Positions 60,879 to 64,000 of a DNA stretch of 64,000 nt are shown here, in pieces; position 1 is the first letter of the stretch, and every line of letters starts with the position of its first letter. The DNA comes from Hyphococcus formosus (GTDB taxonomy: Bacteria; Pseudomonadota; Alphaproteobacteria; Caulobacterales; Parvularculaceae). Where the stretch lies: NCBI RefSeq assembly GCF_046736345.1, contig NZ_CP157210.1, forward strand, positions 3,162,001-3,226,000. Reading direction: 5' to 3'. A program made the position numbers and the translations under genes. Below the pieces are notes generated by a model, which was not told the DNA's origin, did not search any database, and saw only the letters and a program-made list of their open reading frames with translations.

Positions 60879-62138
60879 TTATAATAAAGGAGCTATCCCC
60901 TTAGGGCATACCTTTTGGTACGCTGCGGTTGCCGCGATTATCAGTTCATTCTGGTCATCCTTGCGTAGGATAAAACTGTCATGGATGGGCAATACGGGCA
61001 GCTCTCTTTCGGTCATGTGGTCAAGGATGTGTGAGCAAATTTGGCTATCGAGGTACATCAGCGTGTTGCCGATATTTGTGTGCAGGTGCTTTTCCAAAGG
61101 TGGGTGCTTTGCAAGGAAGGCATATATCAGCCCCTCATAACCAGCCTTGGTATCCACTGGGGACACATAGGTGAAATAATCCATCGACCTTACCGCACTT
61201 CCGTATTTGTCTTTGAGTTCCTTCAGGCATGCTCTGAATGCTCCGGTCATATTCGTTGTATTGATTGCTGTTAGTATTGCTTTTTTGACCGTATTACGAT
61301 GATACCCATCTAATTCGTATGGGTCCTCTTTCTTTTCAAGATAAGAAATCCCCTCTAATCCGTACATCAAGTAAACGTGTTGAGCTTGGAAATCTAATTC
61401 GATTGTTGTTGCGCCATTGATCGTAATGTGTGGCCTGAGTTCGCTCTGCAGGTTAATCCACCAAGCCCCATAGAACCGTCCACCGTGGGTTAGAGATGAA
61501 TTATTGAATACTCGGTAGACGTGATAGTCATCAAATATGACATTTGAGTTTTGGGTCGTATTGCTTCCCGAAAGAGCCAAAGACTGCTTCCCGATAAAGT
61601 TATTGTAACGCCTTACTATGTCTTGATAGCGCTTAACTTGGCTGGTGGTGTTGAATGATTTAGACGTTTTATTTCTATCACGAAGCACCAACGGCTCCAG
61701 CTTACGCTCTGTTTTGGCGTTATGAAGGTCGTAGGCATCTATGTATTCGCTAATGAGTTTTTCTGTGGGCTTAATGCGGGTTATTCTCCCACTCCAATTT
61801 CTGTCATGGAAGCCAATCTTTTCTTCTATTAAGTCGTTTTCGATAGCTTTGTTGATTAGGTCGATGAAGGTATAGCTAATTCCTATTGTGTTTAAATTTC
61901 CAGAGGTTTTAAGTTCCCTGAAGTAGTTCTCTGCTTTCCCGAACTTTATGTATTGGTCCTTGTAGAACTTTTGCTGGTGAGTACAGTTGATCAGTAATGT
62001 GATGGTATTTCGTGTGATGTGCTTCTTTTGGCCTGTGAGGCTCAATTCCTTTGCGAGTTTGTCCGCAGCCATTACATAGCTTTTAGCGTTGCTGGTTCGT
62101 GTGCAGTCCAACAATTTTGCGTTTTCGTATTTGCTCAT
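60879..62138 (-). CDS. Protein with family-A-polymerase-like palm motifs
   Basis: A 419-residue protein. Motifs in the C-terminal half resemble single-subunit polymerases (PolA/T7 RNAP group): GGRFYGAWW (219-227), motif A-like TIELDFQAQHVYLMYG with D249, motif B-like RNTVKKAIL with R281 and K285, motif C-like LPIHDSFIL with H386-D387. Exonuclease and fingers insertions of true DNA polymerase I are lacking, so it is much shorter. The N-terminal half (1-~200) is helical and basic. Possible roles are replication or maintenance of the element, or template-dependent or independent nucleotide addition. Low sequence support for the N-terminus; the assignment is from motif reading only. Confidence 0.6.
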   Translation of the reverse strand: MSKYENAKLLDCTRTSNAKSYVMAADKLAKELSLTGQKKHITRNTITLLINCTHQQKFYKDQYIKFGKAENYFRELKTSGNLNTIGISYTFIDLINKAIENDLIEEKIGFHDRNWSGRITRIKPTEKLISEYIDAYDLHNAKTERKLEPLVLRDRNKTSKSFNTTSQVKRYQDIVRRYNNFIGKQSLALSGSNTTQNSNVIFDDYHVYRVFNNSSLTHGGRFYGAWWINLQSELRPHITINGATTIELDFQAQHVYLMYGLEGISYLEKKEDPYELDGYHRNTVKKAILTAINTTNMTGAFRACLKELKDKYGSAVRSMDYFTYVSPVDTKAGYEGLIYAFLAKHPPLEKHLHTNIGNTLMYLDSQICSHILDHMTERELPVLPIHDSFILRKDDQNELIIAATAAYQKVCPKGIAPLL

Positions 62139-62207
62139 GATGTAATTATATTGCGTGCGCTATGGGAATGAATGCTGTCGGGAAAGGTCGATTTCGAACA
62201 AAAAATC

Positions 62208-63665
62208 TTAGGACTTAATAGCGGAAGGTTTTGAGTCTGTGGTCTTGGGTTTATTCTTCGGGGGGGCCTGTTGTTCTGATATAAGCTCATCCTCTGTGTA
62301 AATGTCGAGATGAACTTTCCCAAGTTTGCGATGAGCTTTGTTTAAAATTTTAAGTAGTTTCTTTAGGTCCTGTGTCGGAGCACCGTATTTTTGTGTCGTA
62401 TCTCTTTTGCTGTGCCCAAGTATGGCTTTCTGTTCTAATTCGGTGGCATTTGTTGTTCGCATTGCCTGTTCTAGGGTGTGTCTGAAGCAGTTCACTGTAA
62501 TTCGCTTGGATTTTGGAACACCGGCAGCGCGAATTGCTTTGTTAAGCGCGGCACTAAGCGAATGAGGGTCAATTTCCTTCCCCCAAAATGGATCGGAAGT
62601 CTCGCCGGTCTTAAACGAAGTGAGAATATTCTTGGCCTTTTTGACCAACGGTATCCGTCTAGGTCGTGCTGAAGTTTTTAGCATTGGCCGTAATTTATTT
62701 ATCCGAATGTTGATGAATGGCACATCCCCGCTCAAGGTGACATCGCGCTGTTCTAATCCCGCGAGTTCAGTCAAGCCAGCACCAGTGTATTTCATCAGCA
62801 TCAAGAAAGCTTTGTTCTGATTCGAAATTCTAGATTCGTTCAGGTAGGCGTCAATCGCGTTGAGGTGAGCCTCGTTGAAAGGTAGCTTTTCTTCACCTGT
62901 ATGTGGTGCGGATAACCCAAGACCTTTAAATGGGTTTGTTAGTTCAGTATCTAGCTCGAAATCGAGAATGTATCGATTGACCATCGCACTTCCGACTGCA
63001 AGCCGACGTTTGATGGTCGCTGGCGAGTTACCAAGTTTCTTATCGCAATGCTCAGCCCAGCGTTTGACCTGCGTGCGGCTTAATAACCGTAAGTCTATGT
63101 TGGAAAAATAATCAACAAATGATTTGAGAGCGAATTTTGCTTCTTTTGGGGCCACCCCGTCGTATCGATGCGAAATATAATAATGGAAAATATCGGATAA
63201 TTTATGCGTTTCAGGAATCAGCGTTCCATCATTCTGCGCCGCGCTAATTACATCCTGTATAAATTGTGGGGGTGGGTTAAGGATCTTCGAGTTAGGGTCG
63301 TTTGGATCTGCAAGATCCCCGGGAAAGTCTTCAACTAGTTCTTCAATCGCGAGTTGTTGATTCGTATAGCCATATTTCAGAGGCTTTTTGTCGAGAAGAT
63401 CAGGGTGGTCCCGTATGTAATCCTCTGCGGCTTGTTTTCGATTGACGATGGTGTCGCGATCATTCCGGAAAGTATCAATTTGAAGTTGCAGCCGCGCATT
63501 AAGCCGTTCCGCTTCTGCCATGGCTTGTGAGGGTGAAAGGCCTTTGAAGCGCTTTTTGAATACCCATTCGCGTTTGCCAATGATCGACCGTAGGTCTTTT
63601 GGTACGGCTTTTCGGTAGGAATATTTGCTACCATCAAATTGAAGATTTTTGACCACAATAAACAT
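62208..63665 (-). CDS. Tyrosine integrase of unit 2, catalytic residues altered
   Basis: A 485-residue protein. N-terminus is the DUF6538 type (FDGSKYSYRKAVPKDLRSIIGKREW), followed by a SAM-like domain and catalytic domain (~265-435). The first catalytic Arg position is Gly297 (KYTGAGLTELAGL, codon GGC where CGC would give Arg), and the His of H-x2-R is Asn392 (VNCFRHTL). Arg395, His418 (LGHSKRD) and Tyr427 (QKYG) are kept. It sits 95 nt from the tRNA-Leu 3' end, as expected for the element integrase. Activity is doubtful. Confidence 0.88.
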   Translation of the reverse strand: MFIVVKNLQFDGSKYSYRKAVPKDLRSIIGKREWVFKKRFKGLSPSQAMAEAERLNARLQLQIDTFRNDRDTIVNRKQAAEDYIRDHPDLLDKKPLKYGYTNQQLAIEELVEDFPGDLADPNDPNSKILNPPPQFIQDVISAAQNDGTLIPETHKLSDIFHYYISHRYDGVAPKEAKFALKSFVDYFSNIDLRLLSRTQVKRWAEHCDKKLGNSPATIKRRLAVGSAMVNRYILDFELDTELTNPFKGLGLSAPHTGEEKLPFNEAHLNAIDAYLNESRISNQNKAFLMLMKYTGAGLTELAGLEQRDVTLSGDVPFINIRINKLRPMLKTSARPRRIPLVKKAKNILTSFKTGETSDPFWGKEIDPHSLSAALNKAIRAAGVPKSKRITVNCFRHTLEQAMRTTNATELEQKAILGHSKRDTTQKYGAPTQDLKKLLKILNKAHRKLGKVHLDIYTEDELISEQQAPPKNKPKTTDSKPSAIKS

Positions 63666-63760
63666 AATAGCAGATTCTCACTTTTGTAACCAATTTTGTA
63701 GCTACAAACGCCTGGAAAATCTTTAATCTATTGTTTTTATTAGGGTTTTTATCGCTGTTA

Positions 63761-63847
63761 TGGTGCCCAGGAGAAGACTCGAACTTCCACGTCCTTACGG
63801 ACACCAGCACCTGAAGCTGGCGCGTCTACCAATTCCGCCACCTGGGC
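63761..63847 (-). tRNA. tRNA-Leu (anticodon CAG)
   Basis: 87 nt with a full cloverleaf on the minus strand: acceptor GCCCAGG/CCTGGGC, anticodon stem CCAGC/GCTGG with loop TTCAGGT (anticodon CAG at 63813-63811), a long variable arm typical of Leu (TGTCC...GGACG), T arm with GTTCGAGTC, discriminator A and encoded CCA. Its 3' end is the integration target of the islands to its left and was restored by the element. Confidence 0.95.
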
Positions 63848-64000
63848 AGGTGAAGGACGGCTGATGTAGAATTGCGCGCTGGCGATGTCTTCAACTCTCG
63901 GTGTACTACTTTGTGTACCTTCTATTCTGGAGCTTTTCGCGGCGATACGCTAGCCCTGCTGGTATGTTTCGCTGTGCTTTTTGGGGGTCGTAAAAAGTGG
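63848..64000. other. Region upstream of tRNA-Leu
   Basis: About 150 nt with no gene seen. It should contain the tRNA promoter and marks the return to core chromosome. Confidence 0.4.

Larger units (their letters stand above)
57295..63784. mobile_element. Integrative element unit 2
   Basis: Lies between the middle att copy and the tRNA-Leu gene. It is richer in AT than the rest of the window. Contents: VPLPA-CTERM protein, membrane protein plus DUF4062 pair, polymerase-like protein, integrase (with altered active site) next to the tRNA. About 6.5 kb. Confidence 0.72.

Noticed and set aside
43566..63784. Complete prophage
   Set aside because: No capsid, terminase, portal or tail gene is present; the content is that of integrative islands.

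Overview
The window reads as an alphaproteobacterial chromosome of roughly even base composition. The initiation factor 3 sequence, the ECF sigma/ChrR-type anti-sigma pair with its FAD/DUF1365/DUF3833 neighbours, the moxR-DUF58-DUF4159 cluster close to DUF1285-Nudix-cca, and the TonB-dependent receptor all fit a marine alphaproteobacterium. The Caulobacterales/Hyphomonadaceae/Parvularculales area is an inference from gene content only; no marker such as 16S rRNA is present.

Positions 1-43,500 are ordinary chromosome. In order they hold: a surface-polysaccharide group (partial flippase, nucleotidyltransferase, glycerophosphotransferase-like enzyme, HAD phosphatase); prfC; a phoD phosphatase with a TonB-dependent receptor that carries a possible Pho box; an RND efflux pump; an FAD oxidoreductase; sugar and glycan enzymes (UDP-sugar epimerase, GH13 glucosidase, GT4, GT9); infC with an apparent ATA start codon; small membrane proteins; queE/queD; a translationally coupled moxR-DUF58-DUF4159 operon; sppA; a DUF1285-Nudix-cca operon; an acyl-CoA ligase; and an ECF sigma/anti-sigma pair. 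That pair is transcribed away from an FAD-DUF1365-DUF3833 operon, and the gap between them carries two back-to-back ECF-type promoters sharing one palindromic -35 region. A fasciclin lipoprotein and an outer-membrane barrel protein follow.

Positions 43,566-63,784 are accessory DNA inserted at the 3' end of an intact tRNA-Leu(CAG) gene (63,761-63,847, minus strand). Three copies of the tRNA 3' end (43,566, 57,295, 63,761) divide it into two tandem units, each with a tyrosine integrase at its right end. Unit 1 (about 13.7 kb) is flanked by a nearly identical two-part repeat and carries one minus-strand operon: hsdR-hsdS-[ATPase-HNH pair of Septu PtuA/PtuB type]-hsdM-RipA-like membrane protein. 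A second tyrosine recombinase, an AlpA regulator and small DNA-binding proteins accompany it. Unit 2 (about 6.5 kb, more AT-rich) carries a VPLPA-CTERM secreted protein, a two-gene module (membrane protein plus DUF4062 protein), a small protein with family-A-polymerase-like palm motifs, and an integrase that lacks two catalytic residues.

The most interesting parts are the Septu-like pair nested inside a type I restriction operon, the DUF4062 module and polymerase-like protein of unit 2, the ATA start of infC, and the divergent ECF promoter. No CRISPR array, rRNA gene or insertion sequence was seen.
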